From Bacillota bacterium (GTDB taxonomy: Bacteria; Bacillota; DSM-12270; Thermacetogeniales; Thermacetogeniaceae), in NCBI GenBank assembly GCA_013177945.1, contig JABLXW010000003.1:62001-126000 (forward strand): DNA of 64,000 nucleotides, written 5' to 3'. The position numbers and the translations under genes were made by a program. Below the pieces are notes generated by a model, which saw nothing but the letters and a program-made list of their open reading frames with translations, made no database searches and was not told where the DNA came from. Positions 8,648 to 17,081 of this stretch are shown here, in pieces (position 1 is the first letter of the stretch; every line of letters starts with the position of its first letter).

Positions 8648-9295
8648 ATGCCTGATCTCAGTTTAACCAGGCTCCTCCTCTGGTTGCCTGCAGTGATTGT
8701 TGCCCTTACTTTTCATGAATTTGCCCACGGCAAAACCGCAGACTGGCTGGGAGATCCCACGCCTCGCTACCAGGGGAGGCTTACCTTAAATCCCTTTGTT
8801 CACATCGATCCGCTCGGCTTCCTTCTCCTTCTCGTTGCAGGTTTTGGTTGGGCGAAACCGGTTCAGGTCAATCCCTTAAACTTCCAGGGGGACCGGCGCA
8901 GGGGAATGATGCTTGTTGCCCTGGCAGGGCCTTTGATGAACCTTCTCGTGGCTTTCACCGGGGCCTTAATCATGAGCCTTGCTCTGCCCGGCGAGGTTCC
9001 CACCGGCACAGATCACCCCCTGGTGGGAATCCTGCGGGGGGTTATCGTGATCAACGTCTACCTTGCCCTTTTTAATTTGATCCCCATTCCTCCCCTGGAC
9101 GGCGCAAAGGTTCTTGCGGGGATCTTTCCCGCCTCCGAACTTCATCGGCATCTGGAGGTTTACGGCCCTTTTATCTTGCTGGTCTTAATCTTCACGGGTT
9201 TTATCGGATGGATCATCCTCCCGCTGGCAAAATTTTTGATCGGTCTGATGAGTGTGATTACCCGCTGGATTGCACTTCCTTTCGTTGGCTTTTAA
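8648..9295 (+). CDS. Site-2 protease family membrane metalloprotease (M50)
   Basis: An integral membrane protein of about 215 residues. The zinc site is HEFAH near residue 23 and the second metal motif is in IPIPPLDGAKV, as in M50B proteases of the YwhC/Rip type. Four to six hydrophobic segments cover most of the chain. The ATG at 8648 gives MPDLSLTRLL; the frame is open further upstream but would extend into the preceding gene. It precedes trpS and scpAB, an arrangement seen in many Clostridia. Substrate unknown. Confidence 0.88.
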   Translation: MPDLSLTRLLLWLPAVIVALTFHEFAHGKTADWLGDPTPRYQGRLTLNPFVHIDPLGFLLLLVAGFGWAKPVQVNPLNFQGDRRRGMMLVALAGPLMNLLVAFTGALIMSLALPGEVPTGTDHPLVGILRGVIVINVYLALFNLIPIPPLDGAKVLAGIFPASELHRHLEVYGPFILLVLIFTGFIGWIILPLAKFLIGLMSVITRWIALPFVGF

Positions 9296-9326
9296 ATTAA
9301 AGAACTTTTTACAGGAGAAGGGATGA

Positions 9327-10343
9327 ATGATGAAACAGAGTACGATCTTGAGCGGAATGCGGCCCACAGGCCCTCTCCATCTGGGGCATTTAAGCGTGCT
9401 GGAAAACTGGGCCAGGCTCCAGGAAAAGCACCGCTGCTTTTTTATGGTTGCCGACTGGCATGCGCTGACGACGGCTTTTGACGAGCCTGGGCAGATTGTG
9501 GAAAACACCAGGGCGATGGTGCTGGACTGGCTGATGGTCGGGCTTGATCCCCAGAAAAGCACCATCTTCGTGCAGTCGCACGTAAAGGAGCATGCGGAGC
9601 TGCACCTTCTCTTTTCTCTGATTACACCTGTTTCCTGGCTTGAGCGCTGCCCTACTTATAAAGATCAGGTTCAACAGTTTCGGGAGCAGGGAAAGGATAT
9701 TACCACATACGGATTTCTCGGTTACCCCCTCCTCCAGGCTGCGGATATTTTAATTTATAAAGCGGATCTCGTTCCGGTGGGGGAGGATCAGCTTCCGCAC
9801 CTGGAATTGTGCCGGGAGGTGGCGCGCCGCTTTAACTACTTGTATAAGAGGACGATATTTCCCGAGCCGCAGGCTTACCTGGCCGAGGTTGCCCTCATTC
9901 CCGGGATAGATGGTCGGAAAATGAGCAAGAGCTACGGGAACGAAGTGCCCCTCGCGGCGACGCCGGAAGAAATAGAAAAGAAGGTGCGGATGATGGTGAC
10001 GGACCCTGCCCGGATTCACGCCCGGGACCCCGGACACCCGGAGGTTTGTACAATCTATGCCCTGCACCGTCTTTTTAACCAGGCCCAGGTGGAAGAGCTG
10101 GAGCAGGTTTGCCGCCGGGGGGAAATCGGGTGCGTCCCCTGCAAAAAGAAGCTTTCCCAGATGATGATCGAGTTCCTCTCTCCTTACTGGGAGCGGCGCC
10201 GCGAGCTGGAAAAAGATCCGGATTACGTCTGGGATGTCCTGAGGCAGGGAGGGGAGCAGGCGCGCCTCCGGGCACGCCAGACCATGGAAGAGATTCGGGC
10301 GGCGATGGGATTTGAACTACCGCGTCAAGCTAGAGGCCTTTGA
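9327..10343 (+). CDS. trpS: Tryptophanyl-tRNA synthetase
   Basis: A class I aminoacyl-tRNA synthetase charging tRNA-Trp. The HIGH-type motif is PLHLGHL near residue 16 and the KMSKS motif is intact in the segment GRKMSKSYGNEV. The 338-residue length fits bacterial TrpS. The start is ATG-ATG preceded by AGGAGAAGG. The 3' end overlaps scpA by 32 bp, so the chromosome-segregation genes are probably translationally coupled to it. No T-box leader is visible in the 31-bp gap upstream. Confidence 0.95.
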   Translation: MMKQSTILSGMRPTGPLHLGHLSVLENWARLQEKHRCFFMVADWHALTTAFDEPGQIVENTRAMVLDWLMVGLDPQKSTIFVQSHVKEHAELHLLFSLITPVSWLERCPTYKDQVQQFREQGKDITTYGFLGYPLLQAADILIYKADLVPVGEDQLPHLELCREVARRFNYLYKRTIFPEPQAYLAEVALIPGIDGRKMSKSYGNEVPLAATPEEIEKKVRMMVTDPARIHARDPGHPEVCTIYALHRLFNQAQVEELEQVCRRGEIGCVPCKKKLSQMMIEFLSPYWERRRELEKDPDYVWDVLRQGGEQARLRARQTMEEIRAAMGFELPRQARGL

Positions 10344-11085
10344 GGGGCCCCTGGACCTTCTCTTGAAGTTGATTGAAAGGCAGGAATTGCCGGTTGCTTT
10401 GATCTCGGTACGCGAGATCGTTGAGCAGTTTTTCGAGTATTTTGCCCGGGCGGAGTTTGCAGACTTCGAAGAGGCGGGCCAGTTTCTGGTGCTGGCGGCC
10501 ACCCTGCTGGCAATTAAGGCTCAGCTGGTCCTGCCTTGCCGGGAAGAGGAGATGGAAATCGATTCTTCCTTCTTTCCTCAGGAGGAAGCCGAGGCGGGCG
10601 GGCCGGGGCACAACCTTTTAACTTACCAGCAGGTTCGGGAGGTAGCCGTAACCCTGGAGGCATGTGCCCGGAACTGGCAGCTGTGCCATAAACGGCCTCC
10701 TTTTTTGTTTCAGCAGAGGCCTGTCCCCCAGGCTGCCCGCGAGGATTTGCTCCGCCTGATTCAGGCCTTAAAAGAGATCCTGGCGCGGAAACCCCCTCTT
10801 TTCGAGCCCTATGAGGTCAAGCCGGTTCCGGTGGATCTCGGGGAGAGGATGGAGTATATTTTAAACCGGCTGCAACTCAAGCCCGGGGGTCTCCTTTTTT
10901 CAGAACTTTTTTCTCCTCCCGCGCCGAGAGAAGAGATTATCGTTACCTTTCTTGCCCTCTTGGAGCTGGTTTACCAGAGAAGGGTTAAAGTAAACCAGAG
11001 CGACGGCCGCGGGGAGATTGTTCTCACCCCGGCCGGCTCCGAAAAGACTCTCGGGAGGGATGAGGATGCCGGTCATTTTTCCTGA
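10312..11085 (+). CDS. scpA: Segregation and condensation protein A
   Basis: ScpA is the kleisin that links SMC heads in the bacterial condensin complex. The conserved N-terminal motif FEGPLDLLLKLIERQE is present and the C-terminal winged-helix part includes EEIIVTFLALLELV. The protein is 257 residues. The start used is TTG, which overlaps trpS by 32 bp; no ATG or GTG exists before the conserved motif in this frame. It overlaps scpB, its functional partner, by 20 bp. Confidence 0.92.
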   Translation: MNYRVKLEAFEGPLDLLLKLIERQELPVALISVREIVEQFFEYFARAEFADFEEAGQFLVLAATLLAIKAQLVLPCREEEMEIDSSFFPQEEAEAGGPGHNLLTYQQVREVAVTLEACARNWQLCHKRPPFLFQQRPVPQAAREDLLRLIQALKEILARKPPLFEPYEVKPVPVDLGERMEYILNRLQLKPGGLLFSELFSPPAPREEIIVTFLALLELVYQRRVKVNQSDGRGEIVLTPAGSEKTLGRDEDAGHFS

Positions 11086-11599
11086 TGAGGCAATGGCGGT
11101 AATAGATGCTCTTCTTTTTGCTTCATCAGAACCCCTTTCGGTAAAAATGCTCAGCGAGATTACAGGTTTTGCGCCGGAGGATGTAAAGCACTTTTTGGAG
11201 CGGTTGACTGAGCTTTACAACCGGCCGGGGCACGGACTGCGACTGGTAGAGGTGGCGCAGGGCTACCAGCTCGTGACCAGGCCTGAACATCACTCATACA
11301 TTGAAAAACTTCGACAGGGGAGAGAAAAATTGCTTCCCCTTTCCCGGGCCGCCCTCGAAACCCTGGGCATTATTGCTTATTACCAGCCGGTAACCAGAGC
11401 AAAGATCGAAGCAATCCGGGGGGTTAAGGTGGACCACGTCCTTGCAAACCTCCTGGAGCGGGGGCTGATTAAAGAGGTGGGAAGGAGCGAGGGGCCGGGC
11501 AGGCCTGTTCTTTACGGGACGACTTCGAAGTTTTTGGAGTATTTTGGTCTCAAGGACCTCTCCGATTTACCCCCCCTTGATTCTCTGAAAGAGGCCTGA
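11066..11599 (+). CDS. scpB: Segregation and condensation protein B
   Basis: ScpB forms a dimer of tandem winged-helix domains and binds ScpA in the SMC complex. The family signature SRAALETLGIIAYYQPVTRAKIE and the IRGVKVDHVLANLLERGLI segment are present (quoted separately here by position: residues about 90-135). The ATG at 11066 has GGGAGGG seven bases upstream, better placed than the ATG at 11060; the open frame reaches back to 11018. The protein is 177 residues. A possible promoter-like TATACT lies after it but without a convincing -35 box. Confidence 0.92.
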   Translation: MPVIFPDEAMAVIDALLFASSEPLSVKMLSEITGFAPEDVKHFLERLTELYNRPGHGLRLVEVAQGYQLVTRPEHHSYIEKLRQGREKLLPLSRAALETLGIIAYYQPVTRAKIEAIRGVKVDHVLANLLERGLIKEVGRSEGPGRPVLYGTTSKFLEYFGLKDLSDLPPLDSLKEA

Positions 11600-11703
11600 A
11601 CTTGACCTCTTTCGCTTTGGAAAAGTAAAAATGGTATACTTTTCTGCACCAGGCGCAAAACTTATGGTTAGAGATGCTGCTTTAATCGAGGTGACCAGGG
11701 TTT

Positions 11704-12390
11704 TTGCGTGCCGGTGGTCTGATCATCTTCATATTCCTCTTGCTGGGGGCAGGGTTTTTTTTATTTTTTGTCTTGCCGGTGCAGGTTCGTTTTTTGCTTG
11801 AGAGGAGGGGAGGGAGGCAGTCTCTTCTCTTGAGGATTGGAATCTTCAACGGGAGGATAGGCATCGGAACCAGATTTTTTTCAGGGAGAAAAAAGAAGAT
11901 GCTCTCTTCCCGGCTCAAGCTGATTGGAAAAATAAGGGCGAGGAGTTTTTCGCCGCCCCACCGGATCGCCCGCTCTCGCTGGCTCTTGTTGTTCCAGGAG
12001 CTGCGTTTTTATTATTCCAGGTTGAAAAAGTTTGGTTTTCTGCTTCGCGATTTTTTCCGGAAAAGTTTTTGTTCCCGCTTCTTTTGGGAGACCACCGTCG
12101 GCCTCACCGATTACGCGGCAACGGGGATGATTGCAGGAATGGCCTGGGCCTGGAAAGGGTCGGCTCTCGGGATTTTGTCTCAATTTCTCAGGATTTCTCC
12201 GGCTGGCATCAAAATTCTGGTAATTCCTGATTTTGGTAAACCACGCTTTGAGTTCAGGCTCGAGTGCATATTGGAAACCCGTTTCGGTCATATTATTATT
12301 GGACTCCTGAGATACCTGGTGTGGCGAAAAAAATTAAAGGGAAAACCGGACGCGCAAGGAGGTGGAAGGATTGGCCGATCATCCTATTGA
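11704..12390 (+). CDS. ytfI: DUF2953 membrane protein (YtfI-like)
   Basis: A 228-residue protein with one N-terminal membrane segment (about residues 6-28) followed by a basic soluble part, and the DUF2953 core around YAATGMIAGMAWAWKG and the C-terminal IIIGLLRYLVW hydrophobic stretch. In Bacillus subtilis the DUF2953 gene ytfI directly precedes the sporulation gene ytfJ, and the same pair is seen here with a 20-bp overlap. The start is TTG after GAGGTGA. The molecular role is unknown; a sporulation link is inferred from the neighbour. Confidence 0.75.
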   Translation: MRAGGLIIFIFLLLGAGFFLFFVLPVQVRFLLERRGGRQSLLLRIGIFNGRIGIGTRFFSGRKKKMLSSRLKLIGKIRARSFSPPHRIARSRWLLLFQELRFYYSRLKKFGFLLRDFFRKSFCSRFFWETTVGLTDYAATGMIAGMAWAWKGSALGILSQFLRISPAGIKILVIPDFGKPRFEFRLECILETRFGHIIIGLLRYLVWRKKLKGKPDAQGGGRIGRSSY

Positions 12391-12760
12391 GGCTCTCATG
12401 AAGACGGCGATGGAAAGCATTAAAGAAATGGTCGATGTCAATACGATCGTTGGTGATCCTGTGGAAACCCCGGATGGAAGCGTTATCATGCCTGTTTCGC
12501 GGGTGAGCTGCGGTTTTGCGGCCGGTGGAGCAGATTTTCAACCTGATGGACGCCGGGAGGGAGAGGGCGCTTTTCCCTTTGGGGGCGGCAGCGGAGGGGG
12601 TGTTTCCGTCCAGCCGGTAGGTTTTCTGGTTGTTGGGCACAACCAGGTTCGCCTTTTACCTGTTGATGGAAACCCTGTCGTTGACCGCCTGATTGATCTG
12701 GCACCAACGCTACTGGAAAGGTTTCAGAGTTTTATCCAGCGTGAGCCTGTAACATCATAA
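12371..12760 (+). CDS. ytfJ: GerW-family sporulation protein YtfJ
   Basis: A spore protein of the GerW/YtfJ family. The N-terminus from the TTG at 12371 (MADHPIEALMKTAMESIKE) and the segment VNTIVGDPVETPDGSVI match the family closely; the glycine-rich FGGGSGGGVSVQPVGF centre and the LIDLAPTLL end are also typical. AAGGAGG lies 8 nt before this TTG, whereas the GTG at 12362 falls within that site. GerW proteins are needed for normal germination in some species, but their biochemical role is not known. Confidence 0.9.
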   Translation: MADHPIEALMKTAMESIKEMVDVNTIVGDPVETPDGSVIMPVSRVSCGFAAGGADFQPDGRREGEGAFPFGGGSGGGVSVQPVGFLVVGHNQVRLLPVDGNPVVDRLIDLAPTLLERFQSFIQREPVTS

Positions 12761-12782
12761 TAAGGAAGAGTGGTTGCACGGC

Positions 12783-12840
12783 AGCCCGGATGGTTCCAAA
12801 AAGCCTGGTTTATTGCTGGAAGGCCGGACGGGCTCTTTTT
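12783..12840 (+). terminator. Candidate terminator between ytfJ and the carboxypeptidase gene
   Basis: AGCCCG at 12783-12788 pairs with CGGGCT at 12829-12834, with an inner TTCC/GGAA pairing, and TTTTTATTTT follows from 12836. The internal loop is large, so strength is uncertain. It supports a start for the next gene downstream of this point. Confidence 0.45.
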
Positions 12841-12952
12841 ATTTTCCAGATTTCGCTTCTGCTTCGGTTTTTTGTTTGGAGCCATTCTGTGTTGCCGGCA
12901 GGAATTTCCGAGATGCTGCAGAATTATTCAGCCTCAGGAGTTGAGTGGAGTA

Positions 12953-14119
12953 GTGCGGCGGAAATTGCCCTGCTTCTTTCTGCTTTTTTTTGTTTTTATC
13001 TCCAGCAGTTCTGCAGAAGAAATTTCCGGCCATGATTATCCCGAAATTAAAGGGGCGGCAGCAATCCTGCTGGATGAAGGATCTGGTCGCATTCTTTTCG
13101 AAAAGAATGCCCGACAGAGAATGTCTCCCGCCAGTTTAACGAAGATCATGACCGCCCTTTTGGTCCTGGAAAACGGCCACCTGGAACAAAAGGTGCGGAT
13201 CAGCAGAAAAGCGGCGGAAACAGGGGAGAGTTCGATCTGGCTGGAAGCCGGCGAGGTATTGAGCAGGCGGGAGCTGCTTTACGCCCTCATGCTGAATTCG
13301 GCCAACGACGCGGCGGTGGCCCTGGCGGAGAGTGTTGCCGGAACCGAGCGCTCCTTTGTAGAGATGATGAACCGGCGCGCCCGGGAGCTGAACTTGAAGG
13401 ATACGCATTTTGCAAATCCCCACGGCCTGGAAGCCCCCGGCCATTATACTTCTGCTTACGACCTTGCCGTTTTGACCCGGCAAACCTTTCTGGTTCCACT
13501 TTTTCGGGAGATTGTTGCCACCAGGGAGATGGCGATTCCCTGGCCGGGACACCCCTGGAACCGGCTCTTGATCAACAAAAACAGGTTGCTTTACCGCTAC
13601 CCGGGCGCGGTGGGGGTAAAGACCGGCTACACAAAAAAAGCCGGAAACTGCCTGGTGGGAGCCGCCCGGCGGGGGTCGCTGAGGTTGATTGCCGTTGTTC
13701 TTAATTCACCCCAGGTTTACGAAGATGTCGAAGCCCTGTTTGATTACGGGTTCTCCCGGTATCGGGGTGTTCTTTTGGAGAGAAGGAACCAGACCCAGGG
13801 CAAGGTGAGGGTAGTAAAGGGCCGCTCCAGGTTCGTTGAAGCGAAACCAGAGCGTGATGTCATTATGGCGTTGCGCCCCGGGGAGGAGAAAATGCTGGAT
13901 GTAAGAGTAAAAACTTTGAAACGGGTGCAGGCTCCTGTGAAGAAGGGGGATCTGCTCGGCTCCTACCGGATTTATTTAAAGGGCAAAAAAATTGGAGAGG
14001 TAAAACTTGTTGCCGGAGCCGATGTCCCGGTTAAACCCTCCTTCTGGTCAATTCTGCTCGGCTACGTCAAATTTTTCTTGAAATCCCAGCTCCCAAGCTT
14101 CGCGCAGTTTACGTCCTGA
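12953..14119 (+). CDS. D-alanyl-D-alanine carboxypeptidase (DacF/DacB type)
   Basis: A class A low-molecular-weight penicillin-binding protein. The catalytic motifs are SLTK (Ser61 and Lys64 from this start), SAN in LNSANDAA, and KTG in GVKTGYTKKAG; a C-terminal PBP5 domain ends in a hydrophobic/amphipathic anchor. It trims the terminal D-Ala of peptidoglycan pentapeptides outside the membrane. The GTG at 12953 gives a clean signal peptide (RRKLPCFFLLFFVFISSSSA) and 388 residues, but its ribosome site is very close; the frame is open back to 12770. The neighbouring spmA and spmB make a spore-cortex role, as for DacF, likely. Confidence 0.87.
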   Translation: MRRKLPCFFLLFFVFISSSSAEEISGHDYPEIKGAAAILLDEGSGRILFEKNARQRMSPASLTKIMTALLVLENGHLEQKVRISRKAAETGESSIWLEAGEVLSRRELLYALMLNSANDAAVALAESVAGTERSFVEMMNRRARELNLKDTHFANPHGLEAPGHYTSAYDLAVLTRQTFLVPLFREIVATREMAIPWPGHPWNRLLINKNRLLYRYPGAVGVKTGYTKKAGNCLVGAARRGSLRLIAVVLNSPQVYEDVEALFDYGFSRYRGVLLERRNQTQGKVRVVKGRSRFVEAKPERDVIMALRPGEEKMLDVRVKTLKRVQAPVKKGDLLGSYRIYLKGKKIGEVKLVAGADVPVKPSFWSILLGYVKFFLKSQLPSFAQFTS

Positions 14120-14191
14120 CAAACAGGTGGTCTATTTATTTTCTTTCCTACATAAAGGTGAGATAGGGAGAGACTGGAGGAGGGAAAGTAA

Positions 14192-14797
14192 ATGCTCAAC
14201 CTGATCTGGCTTTTCTTGCTTCTGGGTGGGATTTCAGTTGCGGCCCTGAATGGAAGAATCGAACTGGTCACGGAGACGCTTTTTAAGGGGGCAAACGAAG
14301 GGGTAAGGATGTGTCTAGATTTGATCGGTCTGATGGCGCTCTGGCTGGGGATGCTGGAGATTGCCAGGCAGGCCGGCCTGATCCGCCTTGTTGCCCGCCT
14401 CGTCCGCCCTTTGACCGTTCTTCTCTTTCCCGAGGTTCCCCCCCGCCACCCTGCTTTGGGTGCAATCATTATGAATATCAGCGCCAACATTCTCGGTTTG
14501 GGAAATGCCGCGACCCCCTTCGGGTTGAAAGCGATGGAAGAACTCCAGAAGCTCAACCCCCATCCTGATACAGCCTCTGATGCGATGTGCACCTTTCTGG
14601 CGGCAAACACTTCGTGTCTTACCTTAATTCCGGCAACGATGATTGGGGTCCGGGTTGCTGCGGGTTCACATAATCCCACCGAAATTGTGGGGCCCACCAT
14701 TTTTGCCACAGGGTTTTCGATGGTTTTCGTCCTTGCGGTTGATTTCTTGTGGCGCAATTTTTTGCGCGCCAGGTTCCGGAGGTTAAAAAAGTGCTAG
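14192..14797 (+). CDS. spmA: Spore maturation protein A
   Basis: A 201-residue polytopic membrane protein of the nucleoside-recognition (Gate) family. The central segment IIMNISANILGLGNAATPFG is diagnostic of SpmA. SpmA and SpmB act together in spore core dehydration and heat resistance in Bacillus. A strong AGGAGGG site precedes the ATG. Its stop codon overlaps the spmB start, and the dacF-type gene just upstream reproduces the dacB-spmA-spmB order of Bacillus. Confidence 0.95.
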   Translation: MLNLIWLFLLLGGISVAALNGRIELVTETLFKGANEGVRMCLDLIGLMALWLGMLEIARQAGLIRLVARLVRPLTVLLFPEVPPRHPALGAIIMNISANILGLGNAATPFGLKAMEELQKLNPHPDTASDAMCTFLAANTSCLTLIPATMIGVRVAAGSHNPTEIVGPTIFATGFSMVFVLAVDFLWRNFLRARFRRLKKC

Positions 14798-15327
14798 AGT
14801 TAATTCTCAACCAGGTCTCCCGCTGGGCGATTCCGGCTCTTTTTTTTACCTTTCTTTTCCTGGGGTGGGTTCGCCGCGTCCCTGTTTACGAGGCTTTTAT
14901 CCAGGGGGCGTCTGAAGGTTTTTATACTGCCGTCCGCATCATTCCCTACCTGGTTGCAATGTTCGTAGCAATTAAGGTTTTCCGGGTCTCGGGGGCAATG
15001 GAGCTTCTGACGCGGTTTCTCGCCCCTCTGCTGGAACTTCTGGGGCTGCCTGCCGAGGTCTTTCCCCTCGCGGTGATGCGCCCCCTATCCGGCAGCAGTG
15101 CTCTGGGCATTGCCACCGAGTTGATCAAGACCCATGGTCCTGATTCCTTCATCGGGAGGCTTGCCTCCGTAATGCAGGGAACTACGGATACCACCTTTTT
15201 CGTTCTGACCATCTATTTCGGTTCGGTTGGAGTGAAGCGGTACCGCCACGCGGTGGCGCTGGGCCTGCTTGCTGATTTAACGGGATTGTTTGCTTCCCTC
15301 TTGATCTGCCGTCATTTATTTGGCTGA
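14791..15327 (+). CDS. spmB: Spore maturation protein B
   Basis: A 178-residue membrane protein, partner of SpmA and also of the Gate family. The segment VMRPLSGSSALGIATELI is typical. The GTG at 14791 has GGAGG eight bases upstream and overlaps the spmA stop (GTGCTAG), and it gives the same length as B. subtilis SpmB; a GTG 42 bp earlier in the same frame is less likely. Confidence 0.95.
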   Translation: MLELILNQVSRWAIPALFFTFLFLGWVRRVPVYEAFIQGASEGFYTAVRIIPYLVAMFVAIKVFRVSGAMELLTRFLAPLLELLGLPAEVFPLAVMRPLSGSSALGIATELIKTHGPDSFIGRLASVMQGTTDTTFFVLTIYFGSVGVKRYRHAVALGLLADLTGLFASLLICRHLFG

Positions 15328-15402
15328 AAATTATCAGTTGTTGTGGTTTGAGAAGGAAATGGGAGAAAAATGGCGAATTTTCTTCAGCGGGAGGGGGGGA
15401 AT

Positions 15403-16260
15403 ATGATTCATGTGGGGATCGTTGGGGCAGGTAAAGGTGGAAGCGCAGTCCTGAGGGCGACCCATGGGCTTCCGGAGGTGAAGGTGGTCGGGATTGCCGA
15501 TTTGAACGAAAATGCTCCAGGGATGGAACTGGCGCGGAAGCTTGGCATCAGAACTTTTACTGACTGTTTGGAGCTTTTGCAGCAGCCGCGTTTGGATATC
15601 ATAATTGAGGCAACGGGAAATCCCAAGGTTCAGGAGCTTTTGCACAGCAAGAAGAGGGAAGAAACGACTGTTGTGGATGCCCATGCGGCGCGCTTGATGA
15701 TGACAATGGTTGATACAAAGGAGGCCATGATCAGAGAACTCCATGCCCGGGCCCAGCAACTGGCCGCCATGGCGGATGAGCTGAACGAGAATGTGAGGCA
15801 GATCACGGCAACCGTTCAGGAACTGGCGGGAGGGGCGGAAAACCTCGCCGTTCAGGGGCAGAACCTGGGTGCGATCGCCGGCACTGCAAGGCGCCATGTT
15901 CAGGATACAGGAGAGGTGCTTGATTTTATAAAGAAAGTTGCCACCCAGACCAAACTCCTGGGGTTGAATGCTGCAATTGAAGCGGCCCGGGCGGGGGAGC
16001 ACGGACGCGGCTTTGCCGTTGTTGCCAATGAGGTGCGGAAGCTTGCAGAGGACAGCGGGGCGTCTGCCGAGCAGATCGAAGCGATCCTGCGCAATATAGA
16101 AAAATCTGTGGGAGAAATAATAAAAGGGATCGAAGAAACGGCCGGAGTAAGCGAGCGCCAGGCAGCGGCAACCGAACAGGTCGCGGCGACCATTGAGCAA
16201 CTGGGAAAACTGGCCGGAAGCCTTGAGGAGTTTGCACACCGCCTGGCGGCTCTTACTTGA
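15403..16260 (+). CDS. Rossmann-domain / methyl-accepting chemotaxis signalling fusion
   Basis: A 285-residue soluble protein joining two folds. Residues 1-100 resemble NAD(P)-dependent dehydrogenases: [13 protein letters not shown] nucleotide loop, acidic end of strand 2 in [11 protein letters not shown] and the [13 protein letters not shown] segment. Residues 105-285 are an MCP cytoplasmic signalling domain whose hairpin tip (about 176-218) contains [18 protein letters not shown] and [16 protein letters not shown]. There is no membrane segment and no HAMP domain. It may pass a redox or metabolite signal to CheA/CheW; no other chemotaxis gene is in the window. The ATG at 15403 has GGGAGGGGGG upstream; an ATG at 15370 is also possible. 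Confidence 0.85.
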   Translation: MIHVGIVGAGKGGSAVLRATHGLPEVKVVGIADLNENAPGMELARKLGIRTFTDCLELLQQPRLDIIIEATGNPKVQELLHSKKREETTVVDAHAARLMMTMVDTKEAMIRELHARAQQLAAMADELNENVRQITATVQELAGGAENLAVQGQNLGAIAGTARRHVQDTGEVLDFIKKVATQTKLLGLNAAIEAARAGEHGRGFAVVANEVRKLAEDSGASAEQIEAILRNIEKSVGEIIKGIEETAGVSERQAAATEQVAATIEQLGKLAGSLEEFAHRLAALT

Positions 16261-16277
16261 GCTGACAGGAGGGCAGA

Positions 16278-17039
16278 TTGAAGATTACCCTGGAGCGAAT
16301 CCAAAAAGTGCTGGCAAGGGCGGGAGTTGGCTCCCGGCGCGCCTGCGAAGAGTTGATCCGGGCCGGAAGGGTCCGGGTCAACGGAGAAGTGGCGACGCTT
16401 GGGATGAAGGTGGACCCGGCACAGGCCGCGATCTGCGTGGATGGAAAAAAGGTCGATACATGTAAAAATTACGTTTCTCTTCTTCTTTATAAGCCCAAGG
16501 GTTACATCTCTACGGTTGAGGACCCCCAGGGGAGGCCTAAGGTGACGGACCTCGTTCATCTTCCTGGGGTGCGTCTTTTTCCTGTGGGAAGGCTCGATCT
16601 GGATACGAGCGGTTTGCTTCTTTTAACGAATGACGGGGAACTTGCATATCTTTTAACTCACCCCAGGTTCGGAGTCTGGAAAACCTACCAGGCTCTTGTC
16701 AGAGGCAGGCCCAACCCGGCAGCTTTAGCGCAGCTGAGGCGGGGAGTGCTTCTCCCCGAAGGCAAGACCGCCCCGGCGCGTGTCAGATTGCTGAAGCAGT
16801 TTGAGGATCGGGCCTGTCTTGAGATCAGCTTGCGGGAAGGAAAGAAGCGCCAGGTTCGGAAGATGTGCGAGGCCGTCGGCCATCCCGTTCTCGAGCTGAA
16901 GCGCACCAGGCTTGCTTTTCTCGATCTCAAGGGACTGCGGCCCGGCCAGTATCGTTTCCTTACACCCGGAGAGGTGCTTCGCCTGAAAAAGATTGCCTTG
17001 AGAGGCAGTTCAAGGCAGGATAAACCTCGAGAAGAGTAG
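16278..17039 (+). CDS. rluB: 23S rRNA pseudouridine synthase, RluB/RsuA family
   Basis: A 253-residue enzyme with an N-terminal S4 RNA-binding domain (RIQKVLARAGVGSRRACEELI, about residues 7-27) and a catalytic domain with the aspartate motif GRLDLDTSGLLLL. The late GKKRQVRKMCEAVGHPV motif is typical of the RsuA/RluB branch. It isomerises uridine in rRNA. Start is TTG after ACAGGAGGG. In B. subtilis rluB also lies beside spmAB. The choice of RluB over RsuA rests on the gene neighbourhood. Confidence 0.9.
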   Translation: MKITLERIQKVLARAGVGSRRACEELIRAGRVRVNGEVATLGMKVDPAQAAICVDGKKVDTCKNYVSLLLYKPKGYISTVEDPQGRPKVTDLVHLPGVRLFPVGRLDLDTSGLLLLTNDGELAYLLTHPRFGVWKTYQALVRGRPNPAALAQLRRGVLLPEGKTAPARVRLLKQFEDRACLEISLREGKKRQVRKMCEAVGHPVLELKRTRLAFLDLKGLRPGQYRFLTPGEVLRLKKIALRGSSRQDKPREE

Positions 17040-17060
17040 AATTAGTTTTAGACCTGCATT

Positions 17061-17077
17061 AACCTGGGAGGTTTTTT
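17061..17077 (+). terminator. Short hairpin with T tract after rluB
   Basis: AACCT at 17061-17065 pairs with AGGTT at 17069-17073 around GGG, followed by Ts to 17077. The five-pair stem also contains GGGAGG, which can serve as the ribosome site of the next gene, so it may be coincidence. Confidence 0.25.
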
Positions 17078-17081
17078 CGGG

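Noticed and set aside
14160-14182. GAG/TAG triplets before spmA as a third TRAP site
   Set aside because: Spacing is irregular and the triplets belong to a purine-rich ribosome site; spmA has no link to tryptophan.
17040-17081. Cobalamin riboswitch before btuF
   Set aside because: The gap is only 42 bp and has no B12-box-like sequence; it is too short for this riboswitch class.
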